Below, piece after piece: positions 35,926 through 47,600 of a stretch of 64,000 nt of DNA. The translations under genes and the position numbers were made by a program. This DNA comes from Panax quinquefolius (lineage: Eukaryota; Streptophyta; Magnoliopsida; Apiales; Araliaceae): contig CM035164.1 in assembly GCA_020205615.1 (NCBI GenBank), positions 1,453,501-1,517,500 on the forward strand, written 5' to 3'. Numbering within the stretch: the first letter of the stretch is position 1; each line of letters starts with the position of its first letter. A model generated the notes under the pieces. The model saw nothing but the letters and a program-made list of their open reading frames with translations, was not told where the DNA came from and searched no databases.

Positions 35926-36719
35926 CTAACAAAGATGAGAACCCAATGAATTATCATGATTATCTGAAGATGTCCCAGAAGAGTAATATAATGTCTGACT
36001 TGTCAAAAAACGATCAACATAATGTCTGATACATATAATGACTTTTGCAGAAGAAAAAGTAAGTGGTTAAGGGTATTAGAAACCAACACGTCCCCAGAAA
36101 ATGCTCCTCATATAGCTGCATTACGTTTCTAAGTAATATATCAAAATAGTCAACAATGCAATAATTCCAGAAAAGCATTTTTTTAAGTCTACAAGCCTAC
36201 AGTGAACTCTAAAAGCTTAAACTAATTGAAAATGAACACAAATGGATGTCAATGCTCTTTACATTTCCCCCCATGTAAAATCAGCACTTGCATATTACAG
36301 ACTTGCATATAAAGTATAAACCAAGGACCACTGTAATACACAGAAAAAAAAGGTCAATAAGGACCAGTAAAGCTGTGCATAAAACTGCACGAACATATGG
36401 GTACAATGCAAGCAGCAAGACTTGAACCCAATAAATCCCAAAACAGAGTTTTCTATTACATGTGTACCTATAACTCTATAATCTAGCTGAATAGCTGTGT
36501 ACATAACTGGGTCTCTACAAAATGTGTCAAATACCCATGCCAAACAATTGACACCGGGACAAGGATGTGGGTTATGTGTCCAGCACTTCTTTTCAGATAT
36601 GTCATCAACAAGTGTATCCAATAAAACAAATTTATTACAAAAACTTCATACAACACTCTTTATACATATACATATATGTAAGTTGCACAATTAATATATA
36701 TCTTTGAACATAAACCCCA

Positions 36720-38750
36720 AGGGGTTAGCTCAAGTGGTAGTTAGCCTAGTGATAAGCGCCTTTCAAGGCATACGTCATGGGTTCACTCTGCAAAGGTAAT
36801 GATTTCCTTGGGGCCGCCTGCATATAGTTTACTATGGGATTAGTCGGTGTACGTGGATGGTGGTGGGGTATTGCGTGTGTTGGAGTGTGATTATTTAGGT
36901 CTAGCCAAGGTGTAACCCAATTTATTTAATGGGCTAGATTTAGTGTTGACCCATAATATATTTATTTTGACAGTGAGAGTTCTTATTAAAGTAAGATTGT
37001 GTTTCCTTATTTGGTGAGATAAGGAGGTTTAATTTGGGGAAGGAATCTATCAACCATTAATTGTTGTTATAAGGTGATTCTACAAAGGACTCCTACTCTT
37101 AATTGGATTCAGGTGGATATGGCATCTATAAATACAACAATGACAAGAACATTTGAGATACAACACAAATACACAACTTGTACTCCCAATATTATTATAG
37201 TGGATTACTCTCTCTCTCCGTGGTTTTCTCCCAATTGGGTTTCCACGTAAATCTTCTGTTCATACTTTATATTCCTTTATTTATGCTTATGTGAGTGTAT
37301 TTCGAAAGTTTGATTTCACAACAATACAATCAACCGTTAGCGCAATTTTGGCTTGTTATTTTGGTGATTTAGTCAGGCGTACAAAATTTGGAGTTAACAT
37401 TGGCGCCGTCTGTGGGAAACAAGACACTTGTTCTAGTATCGATTTAAAATCATCGATTCACCAAAGGAGATAAGTGATTGTTTTTTATTAAATAAAATAT
37501 ATACTTGTACGTGTGTGTATGTATTATGCCAATAGCAATTGAAGCATTATTGATACAACTTTACATATTATCTCTCTTATATTATGCATGTAGTGGTAGT
37601 ATTCACATGATGCATGTAAAATCTAAACATTAACACTTTGGTCTAGGTGATGATAAATTGGTGCTGAGTCACCGCACTAGTAACGAATTCAGCCAGCGCA
37701 GAGATAAAAGTTTAAGCTTTTATATCATTGAAGTGCTTTAAAAGCGGCTTCAGTTTCATCATCAACCAGACTGAAGGAAATTAAAGGATTCAATTCTTAT
37801 ACATGTGCCAACGTGCTCATCTGCGAGGGATTTTACCATGTGGTTCCGTCTGATTCTAAAACTATTCGGCATATTAAACAGGGACATGCCCATGAAATTG
37901 TTTTTCAATAAAAGTGGCAGCCGACAGCTATGCATGATGCACAGTTTCCAATCTTCGAGTTAGCCGGGATTAAAAAACTACGTATGCGTGGTTCAAGCGG
38001 ACCGGACAACAATAGCACCAAACGTCCTTCAAGAAGGCTTTGATCTCCCGAAAGATACATTCTACGGATAAAAATTCGGAGGATAAAAATCCCGAAGATA
38101 AAAATCCCACGAAGACTTTTTGAATACTCTCTTATAAATAAGAGACTGGGAGGCAATGTGGAAGTGTGATTATTTGGGTCTAGCCAAGGTGTAACCCAAT
38201 TTATTTAATGGGCTAGATTTAGTGTTGACCCATAATATATTTATTTTGACAGTGAGAGAGTCCTTAATAAAGTAAGATTGTGTTTCCTTATTTGGTGGGA
38301 TAAGGAGGTTTAATTTGTGAAGGAATTTATCAGCCATTAATTGTTATTATAAGGTGATTCTACAAAGGACTCCTACTCTTAATTGGATTCAGGTGGATAT
38401 GGCATCTATAAATACAACAATGACAAGAACATTAGAGATACAACATAAATACACAACTTGTACTCCCAATATTATTATAGTGGATTACTCTCTCTCCGTG
38501 GTTTTCGCCCAATTGGATTTTCACGTAAATCTTGTGTTCATACTTTATATTCCTTTATTTATGCTTATGTGAGTGTATTTCGTGAGTTTGATTTCACAAC
38601 AATACAATCAACCGTTAGCGCAATTTTGACATGCTGTTTTGGTAATTTCGTCAGGCGTACAAAATTTGGCGTTAACAGCGTGCAACCAGTGGTTTATCCA
38701 GTGCACGCCCTACCGGGTAGTGGTGAGGGTTCCACTGTCATCAATAGTGA
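36720..38750 (+). repeat. tRNA-derived SINE split by an LTR element
   Basis: The head GGGTTAGCTCAAGTGGTAGT matches a pol III A box (TAGCTCAAGTGG), with a B-box-like GGGTTCACTC about 55 nt on. The body continues TTTCCTTGGGGCCGCC and GGGGTATTGCGTG at 36865-36877, is interrupted, and resumes at 38678 through GTGCACGCCC and GGGTTCCACTGTCATC. A headless second copy follows at 38760-38905, and a better full copy lies at 61336-61530. Confidence 0.75.
36878..38677 (+). mobile_element. 1.8-kb non-autonomous LTR retrotransposon, TSD GCGTG
   Basis: LTRs 36878-37399 (522 bp) and 38157-38677 (521 bp) both run from TGT(T/G)G to GTTAACA and differ at roughly 25 positions by eye. The target duplication GCGTG occurs at 36873-36877 and 38678-38682. 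The primer site follows the left LTR directly at 37400 (TTGGCGCCGTCTGTGGGAA), of the TGGCGCC type seen in some Gypsy lineages. Purine tract GAGACTGGGAGG precedes the right LTR. The internal 757 bp has no gag or pol. It sits in callose synthase intron 9, antisense to the gene. Confidence 0.92.
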
Positions 38751-38759
38751 TGAGTTTTA

Positions 38760-38905
38760 ATATTTCCTTGGGGCCACCTACAAATAGTTTACTACCGGAA
38801 TAGTAGGTGGACGTGGTTGGTGGCAGGGTATTGCGTGCTACCAGTGATTTGTCCAGTGCATGTCCAAACGGATGGTGGTTGAGGGTTCCACTGTCATCAA
38901 GAATG
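38760..38905 (+). repeat. second, headless SINE copy
   Basis: From TTTCCTTGGGGCCACC to GAGGGTTCCACTGTCATCAA, parallel to the body of the neighbouring SINE, but lacking the A/B-box head. It suggests a tandem or heterodimeric SINE. Confidence 0.65.
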
Positions 38906-39319
38906 AAGAGTCCTTTTTTGGGCCCTCAATGTTAAATTAATCACCATCTACCTCAAGAAATAAATAAAATATGTCGATATTATTTTATGTACTGTGTCAC
39001 CACAATTTGAGTTATATTTCCAACTTATGCGCTCCAGGAAACAGCGCACGGGGGGTGGGGGGTTTTTTTTTAAAAAATTATCATTACAGCATGTTTCAAA
39101 AAAATTATCATTACAGCATGTTTCATATTTTGTTCTGTTAGGCAGGATCCAAAAAAATGCTTAACCTGTCCACCACAACAACAATATTTGGGAATTAGAT
39201 CTTTGTGATATACTCATATAAGTAATAAGTATGCACATATAAAGAAGCAGGTGTAGTAATACAACATATCAGTACATTTTTATACTTTTTGAAAAAGAAG
39301 TAAGCATCTCATGACATAC

Positions 39320-42023
39320 ATGGTGATATATATAGCAAAGGCATTCTGGCATGAATCTTAAGTTCGCAGCTTCCCCCCATATAAGAAGATATAAACCCAT
39401 GTATAATAATTTCCTTTGTTCGACTTCTTGCTGTATTGTTGGTAACCTACATTTTCAAAATAGAAAGCAAAGTGTAAAAAATTTAGAATAACTGAAATGG
39501 AAAAAAAAATCAGATCAAATTTTATTCTGTCAAAAGCTGGATATTGTCATACAAGCCACAACACGATAAAGTTTGTTATTATATCATTTGACATTTTAGT
39601 TAGCTGGCATAAATGCCGAATGGCAAAAAAGCTTCTGTAGTCCATTACTATATCTTATATTCCTTAGTCCTACTCTAGTTCCCAATTTATCAAGCCGTAA
39701 AAGGTATTCACATTGGTAATTAATAGTTTGATGTGACGTGTAATGTTGGACTCCACTGCATTGACCTTTGTGAGATTAAGTCTTACACCAACTTCCCAAA
39801 AAGATAGGGTCTGGATAACAGTATATATTTATAATACTAACTTATCATTTTAATTAAAAACCATAGTATGACAAGCAATTACCACAAACTACTTTTGCGA
39901 TCTAAATACTTGCACCATTTTTTGTAGTTCTTGAACAGCTTCTTCATCACTTCATTTAGAGCATGCTCATCCAGCTAAGCAAAACACAATGTAAACTATG
40001 TCACAAGTCAAAGAAAAAGTATTGACATCACAAGTCAAAAGAAAGGGCACATCTAATATACTAACGTTGTATGCAAATGAGAATCCTATTTCTTCTGTTA
40101 ACTTTTTTAAAAAATATTGAGGTTTGCATTTGACGCACATAGCATAATTTTTTTCCGACAATTTATTCCTACAAATAGATTTCTTTGATGTCTAATACAG
40201 AAAGAATATTATCCCAAAAAAATAAAATGTCCTAGCGTGCCCAATGTAAACCTTAATACTTGAAAAAATTAGTCAACATAAATATTAGGACTCTCACTAC
40301 CAGACGGAGGGAGTACTTCGCCTTTAAAATAAAAAATATTTTATGATGTTTCGTCAACCTTTTGTTTAAACAAAACTATCTCCCCATTAATTGACAGTTA
40401 GAACAATTCAACAAGGACTTGTCAAAAAAATGGTTCAACACGACGGGGACCAAAACCATGCTTGCTTTGGAGAATTTAAGACAGAAAGGTTGAGGAGAAA
40501 CACTTTTAAGATTAGTAGTTATAAAACTATAAAGTATGGTTATGGGTCCTTGGCGTTAGGATTGAGGTATTTAAATAAAAGTTGTATTTTGTGTTGTCTG
40601 CATTCTGTAACAGAGCTAAAAAAGTCGTAATGGCAATGAAATGGACTACAGGCAGATTGTGACTCAGCTATGTGGTGCATCAAAGGTCTCCGATCTGCAA
40701 CTCTAGAAACGGAAAAGAAGATAGTGATGGAGGTGTGTTGTGCACTTGCCTAGTCAATTCAATAAACTAAAGAAACAAAAATGGCGAACTTTTTTGTCAT
40801 GAGAAAATAATAATTATTGCAACTAACAGATGGATAAATTACTGGAAATTAGAAAAAACAATAATAATATTAATTGTGTAGTCCCGAATAGAGAGATGGG
40901 GAGACAGAATTTTACTTAAGACAAACCTTGGGTTGTTGATCAGGCTTTGGAAACTGTCGTATGTGAACATTTGCAAGCAATAAAATAAGGTGCTCCCTTT
41001 GATTTGCAACGCTATCCTTCTGAAAATTGATTAGTATGATTTATGGTCATAAGAGTTACAAAAAACAGACTTCCTCAGATTCAAGGAAATTTTCACTTTT
41101 TCTGTTAGTAAGAGGCAGTAAACCATCATACAAGAAGTAAAGGCACAGAAAACTAAATTATTCACCTGAAATCCGAACATCGCTTGAAGCCAATCGAGAA
41201 TATCTTCATCTTTTTTCTTCTTGTATTCCCTTGGCCACGGAAGACCCCTGGTATTACGAAGAGCATAAACAGCAGCTTGTATCTGCAAATGAAATAAGAG
41301 TAACATTTTAGTGGATAGACCTATAAAGCGCTGAAACACAAGAATAGAACCAACTGCCAAGACACACCAGAACTTGGAAACAAACCTCTGGGTATCTCAT
41401 AATTGCCTGATTTGCACTATCAGGATCAAGTGGAAGAATATTGTAAGGGACGTAAATCTCTGTTTTTTCAGCGACTTTATCATGAGCCTCCAAAATCTGT
41501 GTAATTGTTCATCAATATAGTATTTATGTGACCAATGTTAATTCTTCTCCAAACAGTAACTTAATTTTGCATTAAAAGAACCATACAAAGAAGAGGCTTA
41601 TAGTCATATAGCATTTCAGACAAATAGTTCAGAAAAAATCTTTTTTATGTGAACCTCGCGATCAACTTCCACAGATTGGGTCTGATTAACAGCTTTCAAA
41701 ACCTCAAAGAGAACATTAGCAGTTTGATATGCTTTGGTAAGCTGTGCCCTACACAATCATTGAAGTTAAATGTCAACTTTAAACTAGTAGCAAGCCAAAC
41801 ACATTATCTAAATGCAAAATATGTGATATATATACATACACACACACATCTCAGTGAGCAAGTTATCTGCAGGTGTTATTTTGCTTTAGAAAACTCACCT
41901 ATCAGCTTTGTCAGCAGCATTTTGCAATGCTTGGATATACTTTTTGTAGTAATGCTGATAAAAGCTTTGCATCTCACGTGCATCACTTTTTTTTACTCTT
42001 CCCATCAATGTAGGATCATTTTC
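39320..42023 (-). CDS. callose synthase exons 3-9 (residues about 96-348)
   Basis: Exons: 41899-42023, 41655-41748, 41386-41496, 41166-41282, 40927-41019, 39883-39974, 39320-39446. All phases fit and no lesion was found. Recognisable family segments in order are [121 protein letters not shown] and [20 protein letters not shown]. The first five carry the Vta1-like N-terminal region of plant callose synthases; the last leads into the FKS1-type domain. Introns between them are short and ordinary, except intron 7 (about 950 nt). Confidence 0.93.
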
Positions 42024-42067
42024 CTGGAGAAGTTCAAGTAAAAGCCTTTCAAATGTGAGGATAAAAT

Positions 42068-42744
42068 CAATGTTCTAAAAGGTGCTAGGCAGGAGGCAGG
42101 CGGCCGAGGGGGGCCTAGGCGGGATTTTTTATTTTAAGAAAATTTTAATATTTTATCTTACATTTATCCAAACAAAACAATAATATAATGCAAATCAATC
42201 TATAATAGAAATAATAAAGGCATTTACTTAAAGTTCAAACACATCCATATTGCTAATATTAAAGTTCAAACACAAACATGCAATTGTTCAAAGTTCAAAT
42301 ATATTTTTAATCTATTAGTTTTATTCATAAACAAGATTGATAATAAATAATAAAATTTAAAATTTCAAGAATTTAATTTTTAAAACTTAATAACTAAACA
42401 TAAATTTAAGAATTATATTAAATTAAATTAAATATTACAAATGTATATTCATTTATATAATTTAAAGTTGGTACATGTTCAAAAAATTACAACTATAATA
42501 AAATTATCCATATTGACTTGATATTGTTCACTTCTTGTTGTGATTTGATATGCTACGACCTGTATTATGAATATTGTACTCATTAGAAAAATAAATATAT
42601 CAAGATCTGGTTTGGGTAGTTATTAAAAAAAAAACCTCTGCCTAAGCCCCGCCTAATTTTCTGGAATGATTTTTTTACCGCCTTGGGCCTAGGTGAGGCG
42701 CCAAGGGGGGGCCTAGCGCCTAGGCGGGGAATTTTAGAACACTG
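42068..42744 (-). mobile_element. hAT MITE in intron 2, TSD GATAAAAT
   Basis: 677 bp with ends CAATGTTCTAAAA and TTTTAGAACACTG (inverted repeats). 8-bp duplication GATAAAAT at 42060-42067 and 42745-42752. Related to the hAT at 24510-25259 but in opposite orientation (shared GCCTAGGCGGGG ends and an AT-rich core with CAAGATCTGG). It lies about 43 nt upstream of the exon 3 acceptor, where branch points normally are. Confidence 0.9.
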
Positions 42745-42752
42745 GATAAAAT

Positions 42753-44680
42753 AAAGATTAAATGTGGAAACATGTATCAACCCATCCAACTTTATAATTG
42801 GGATATCATATGTAAAGAAAGTTGTTACCATTCCCCACACAACTAAATACATTCCTTGAAAAGATAAGAGCAATGTTACGCGAATGACGGCTCGATACGA
42901 TATGTGGAACGAAAATGGGAACGAAAAATGTCACATGTCATCAAACAGAGTACGTTAGGGCCATAAGGGAAGGTTTTTTGGGGTCATTTTGGTATGAAAT
43001 ACGTCTATCCAAAACGTGGTGTGTTAGAATAATTTAAGAAGATATAATTAAATCTAGTTAAGTTATTGTCGCAACATTTTCAAGAAGCTAAACCACGTTA
43101 CCCTTATTGGACGCTCAGAAGGTATTAACTTATTGATAGTAGTTGATATATTTTAGAGTTTTCTATAAATATTAGGGTTTTTTCATAATGTGAATATGTG
43201 ATAACTAAGCTTGTAGATATCCTAGATATTTTGGAGGAATGTTATACATAGCCCACTTTAGTCTTCTATTAAATTTGATCCTAGCCATTGTTTGTAAGGC
43301 CTAGTGACTATATAAAGATGTCTCTCATTTGCAAAATCATAAAACATAGTTGTAATCATTTTTGTGCAATAAAAGTTTCAGTCCCTTGTTACTAAATAGG
43401 AAAATAAGTTTTGGATTGTTAAATTTAATGTTTCTGAAGGAAAGTTTTCCGTGGTTTAGAACGTTCGTACCAAAACAAATACACGTCTTTTAATTCTATG
43501 ATGAAATAAAATATACCAATGAATGGATATGTAAAGAGTCGGAGAATTACATCTGTATTTAAAACAAAACTAACCCTAAATTGTACTTGGGACCAAGAAA
43601 ATAATGAAAGACAAAAATACCCTAACTAATTAAAATAAATAACAACTATCTTCTAAAATTAAAACAAGTCCATGACTATATAAACAACGTACGGTGATCA
43701 CAAGAGCAATTTTCTATTCTACTCCCTCCATCTCATATTAGATGTCCTCTTTCCTCTTTTGGATGTCTCAAAATAATAATGTTGTGTTTGAATTATCAAT
43801 TGTACAACATCATCGATGAACTTAACATGTGTGGGGTCCAAAATCAATCCCAAACAAGTCCCAAAACCAGTCAATAACTTATTCCCTATGCAGGAAGGTC
43901 ATGAAAAGGTAAATTAGAATATGGCATGGTTTTAAAGTATAAATTCTTTCTTAGTTGCTTAAAATGTGTTATATCCCAATGTCAACATTAAATTAACTAG
44001 CATTATTTATAACTAGCACTTCTCAACAAAATCATATATAGTTTCATTATTTTAGTAATAATTGACGGAAGGTGATATTGGCACTCCTCTAATACTTTTA
44101 GTAATAAGGCAATTTTACCCTGGCGACTTCATAACTGAAAGGCTCCTATCATAAAAGGCAAATTTTACAATTAGATTTACCAAATTTTACAATTAGATTT
44201 AACAATTAATGTACACCTATGAAATTTGCAATTAAAGAGCTCTTGTTCCTCAAAAAAAAGGGAAAAAATACAAGAATAGATACAGAGAAAGTGAAATAAA
44301 ACAAAAGAAAAACGCTTTTACAATAAACATGTAACATTCTTGTACACAATTCTTATTTTTCCAAGAATAAATTTATAAAAAGAAAATACAATACTGTACA
44401 TAAAAAATTAATAAATTTGTTTTTATTTGGATAAACATATACACATTTGGTATGTAATATATTAATATGTTGACTATTCATTTCAAATAAGCAGGGTATA
44501 CATGTTTGTTCAATAAAATGAAATTTAAAAAAAAGATATTTTTAATTTTTAATATATTAAAAAAATGAGAGGAGTGCCAAAACAAAAAGTGGAGCAATGT
44601 CACTACTACTCTAATTCAAATCTAAATGTAGCAAATCCCTCAAATGAAAAGAAAAGGAGGGAAAAGCTCAAAGTATTTAC
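42753..44680. other. intron 2, remainder
   Basis: No gene. A single MITE-like terminus ACTCCCTCCATCTCATATTA occurs at 43730-43749 without a visible partner end. Otherwise AT-rich. Confidence 0.4.
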
Positions 44681-47600
44681 CCTTTCAAGACGTTGAAGAA
44701 GGGCAGTTTTGAATTGATTTAACACCACGTCCACTTGAAGTGGGGTCCAACCTGTGAGCTTTCTCAAAAGCATAAAACCGACCTGTAACCCAAACTCTAT
44801 AAAATAAACTCAGGTAAAATAAAAATGATACAAGGAAAGAAATTGAAACAATTAGAGTCAAAAAGTGGAACATAAGAGGAACAAAATTGAACTATGATGG
44901 TTTCCACAAAACAAAGCCAGATGATATGTCAAATGGATGAGAAGCAATTAAAAAGATTAAAAATTAACATTTATCTTACTTCTCAAATATGAAAACAATA
45001 CATATATCATTCAATAACTTCTGTTTTAAAAACCATTGAATTCCAAGATCCATAACTCAAACAAGGCTGAGAGGCACTCCAGCAGCAGGGTACAGTTCCT
45101 CATTCTCTCCATTAAAGAATCAGTATACCACAATTCAAGAAAGAGCTACTAAAAGCGAGCATCTTTTTAGTTTAACATGTATTCACGTAAAACATACAAA
45201 ATATTGACGGTGTTCCTTAATGTTTTGTTTTACTAAATAAAAATCGGCTTTGATCTCCTTATCATGCACGAAGTAGACATCTCAGTATCCGGATAAATTC
45301 TCATCACATTAATAATCATAGATTCCTGACAGCAAGTGCAAAGAAGAAAGGAATAGAACAAGACCTGCAGTGACTGAAGGATAATGGTACACAGCCCACT
45401 TATCAAGACACACTCACACACATAGAAAAAGACACAAACAGCCTGTAAAGTACACCTTTACTCAGATGACATATTATTGGAAATGAATGCATTAACCTAC
45501 AATTCTTAAAGTATTCTACAATCTTAAACATAATGAAAATTATATACAATATCTACCTAAAACATGTATACATTGATAGATAGACACACACACACACACA
45601 CAAAATACCAATAGTATAACTTCCAAAGAAAATTCCACGTGGAGGTCATTCAGAAAAAGCTTGACCTCAAGTATTATGATTGTAATAACCCAGATATTTT
45701 TTTAATAATTAAATATTAATTGATTTTATTTTATAAAAGTGTAATTGAATTGGAAAAGGTAAGTTACTATTTTTTTTTCTTCCTTGTTTCGTTTGGAAAG
45801 TTAAATTCTTTTAATAGAAAATTAAATAATTAATTTAATTAAAATTGATGAGTCCATTAGTGATTAGATAACTCCAATATTGTTTCCTATCTATATTTAA
45901 AGAGTAGAGGTGTAACCTTAATCCTATTATAATTTGATTAGTTGAATTCCCGAGTAAAATACTTATACGCACAGCCCTGTAGAAAAATCATAATTAATTC
46001 ATCCGATATCAGAATTGAGTGAATCCCAAGCCTATTTCTTTAGTTTTTCGTCATCTAAAATTGTGAAGGAAGAAAAGTTATTTGACATCATTTTCATGCC
46101 TTAAATTTTTAAAAACCGCAACATGTCTTGATTCTCGTCACTATTTTAAACCCTAATTTTGAAAAATTTTAACTCGGTCATATTAACTCCGAATCGAGTG
46201 ATTCTTGAGCCTATTTCGGGTAATTTTTGTGAAGACATTAAATGATTTTGAAGAATCCAAAACTACCCAAAATTAGATTCTTTACTGTTGCGTATTGAAG
46301 AAAGACGAATAAGGAAGGTAAATATTATTTTATATTTTGATTTTATGTTTAGTTATGAGCATTTTTAAATTAGAGATTACTTTTAATCAAAATAGAGACA
46401 TGAAATTAGTAGTCAAGATAATCGGAAAGAGAAGATAAATTTAATAATTTATATAAACAAATAAAATTTGATTGAATGTAAACGTTAAAATCTGAAAATC
46501 AGTTTTATATTTTAAGGTATATTGTGTGGGTTATATCTCTTAATCTGACCGTTAGATCGTTATGATTTTTTGATATCTTATACATATCTAAGCTAAGAAT
46601 ATGTTAACAAATTTTGAACCGTTAAAAGATTAACGTATGATTTGTTATGAATTATAAAAAAGGGCCGATTTGGAATTTTTGTAGCAGAATTTTCAGCAAC
46701 AAGTTCTAATATTTAAAAATGTGTAACTTAATGATTTTAAATCCGATTTGGGTGATTCTTGAGGCTAAATTAGAGTATTTGAAGTCTAGTTTCTATTAAA
46801 ATTAATTAATTTGATAAATAAGTTTCAACTAATGGTGATAAGATCAAAATAGTGAATTGACGTCTTAAAAATAATTTGTCATATTAGGGTTTTAAGATTT
46901 ATTAAGTTTTGTTATTGACTTTTAAGTTTTAGAGTATTAATAGTGATCTAAGGTGATAATTAAAGACACCTTGAATGGATTACGAATTATTATGGAATTA
47001 TTAGTTCGGATTATATTTAATTCGAGGTGAATATGTTTAGGTGGTGAATAACATTTCGTATTTATTATCATTGGCATTTGAGGGCAAGATTTTGTGGAAT
47101 GTGCTATAAGTGGATTTGAGTATCAGGTACGAATTCTGTACTCCACTCCTTTGATTATTGTCATATTCTATATTTCTCGTGATATCTCGTTATCCATTAC
47201 ATTTTTCTTATATGTCTATTGGCACTTTTGAATAGAATTTTGATCTTTGATATCTTGACTTTATTCAATAATTTGAACTCTTTTCTTTCTATTACAATTT
47301 GTACAGATTCCATAATTTTTCAGCAATGCTCTCATCATGTTAATTTTTTTTGTTTTGTTAATCGTTCAGAATTTGGTCATCGCTTAATTATTTTGTTTCT
47401 AATCAAATTTTTATTTTGCTTTGGTTTGGTATAGATGTTCCAAACTTCATATTTTGTAATTTTTTGAATTCGTTCTTCATGCTTAGAACTTAATTTGTTG
47501 ATCTTTATAGAGCAGTACATGTTGTTACCTTCTTTTAGAGACATTGTGTTTATGATTTGATTTGGTTCAACATGTACGTTTAGAACCCTTTTGTTAAGAT

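Noticed and set aside
36721..36800. Possible tRNA gene
   Set aside because: A and B boxes are present but no cloverleaf arms or anticodon stem fit. The body matches other SINE copies in the window.
40161..40320. Stowaway-like terminus GACGGAGGGAGTA
   Set aside because: Only one end was found and no partner inverted repeat within a reasonable distance.
43730..43930. Stowaway-like start ACTCCCTCCATCTCA
   Set aside because: No matching right end; recorded only as a possible relic.
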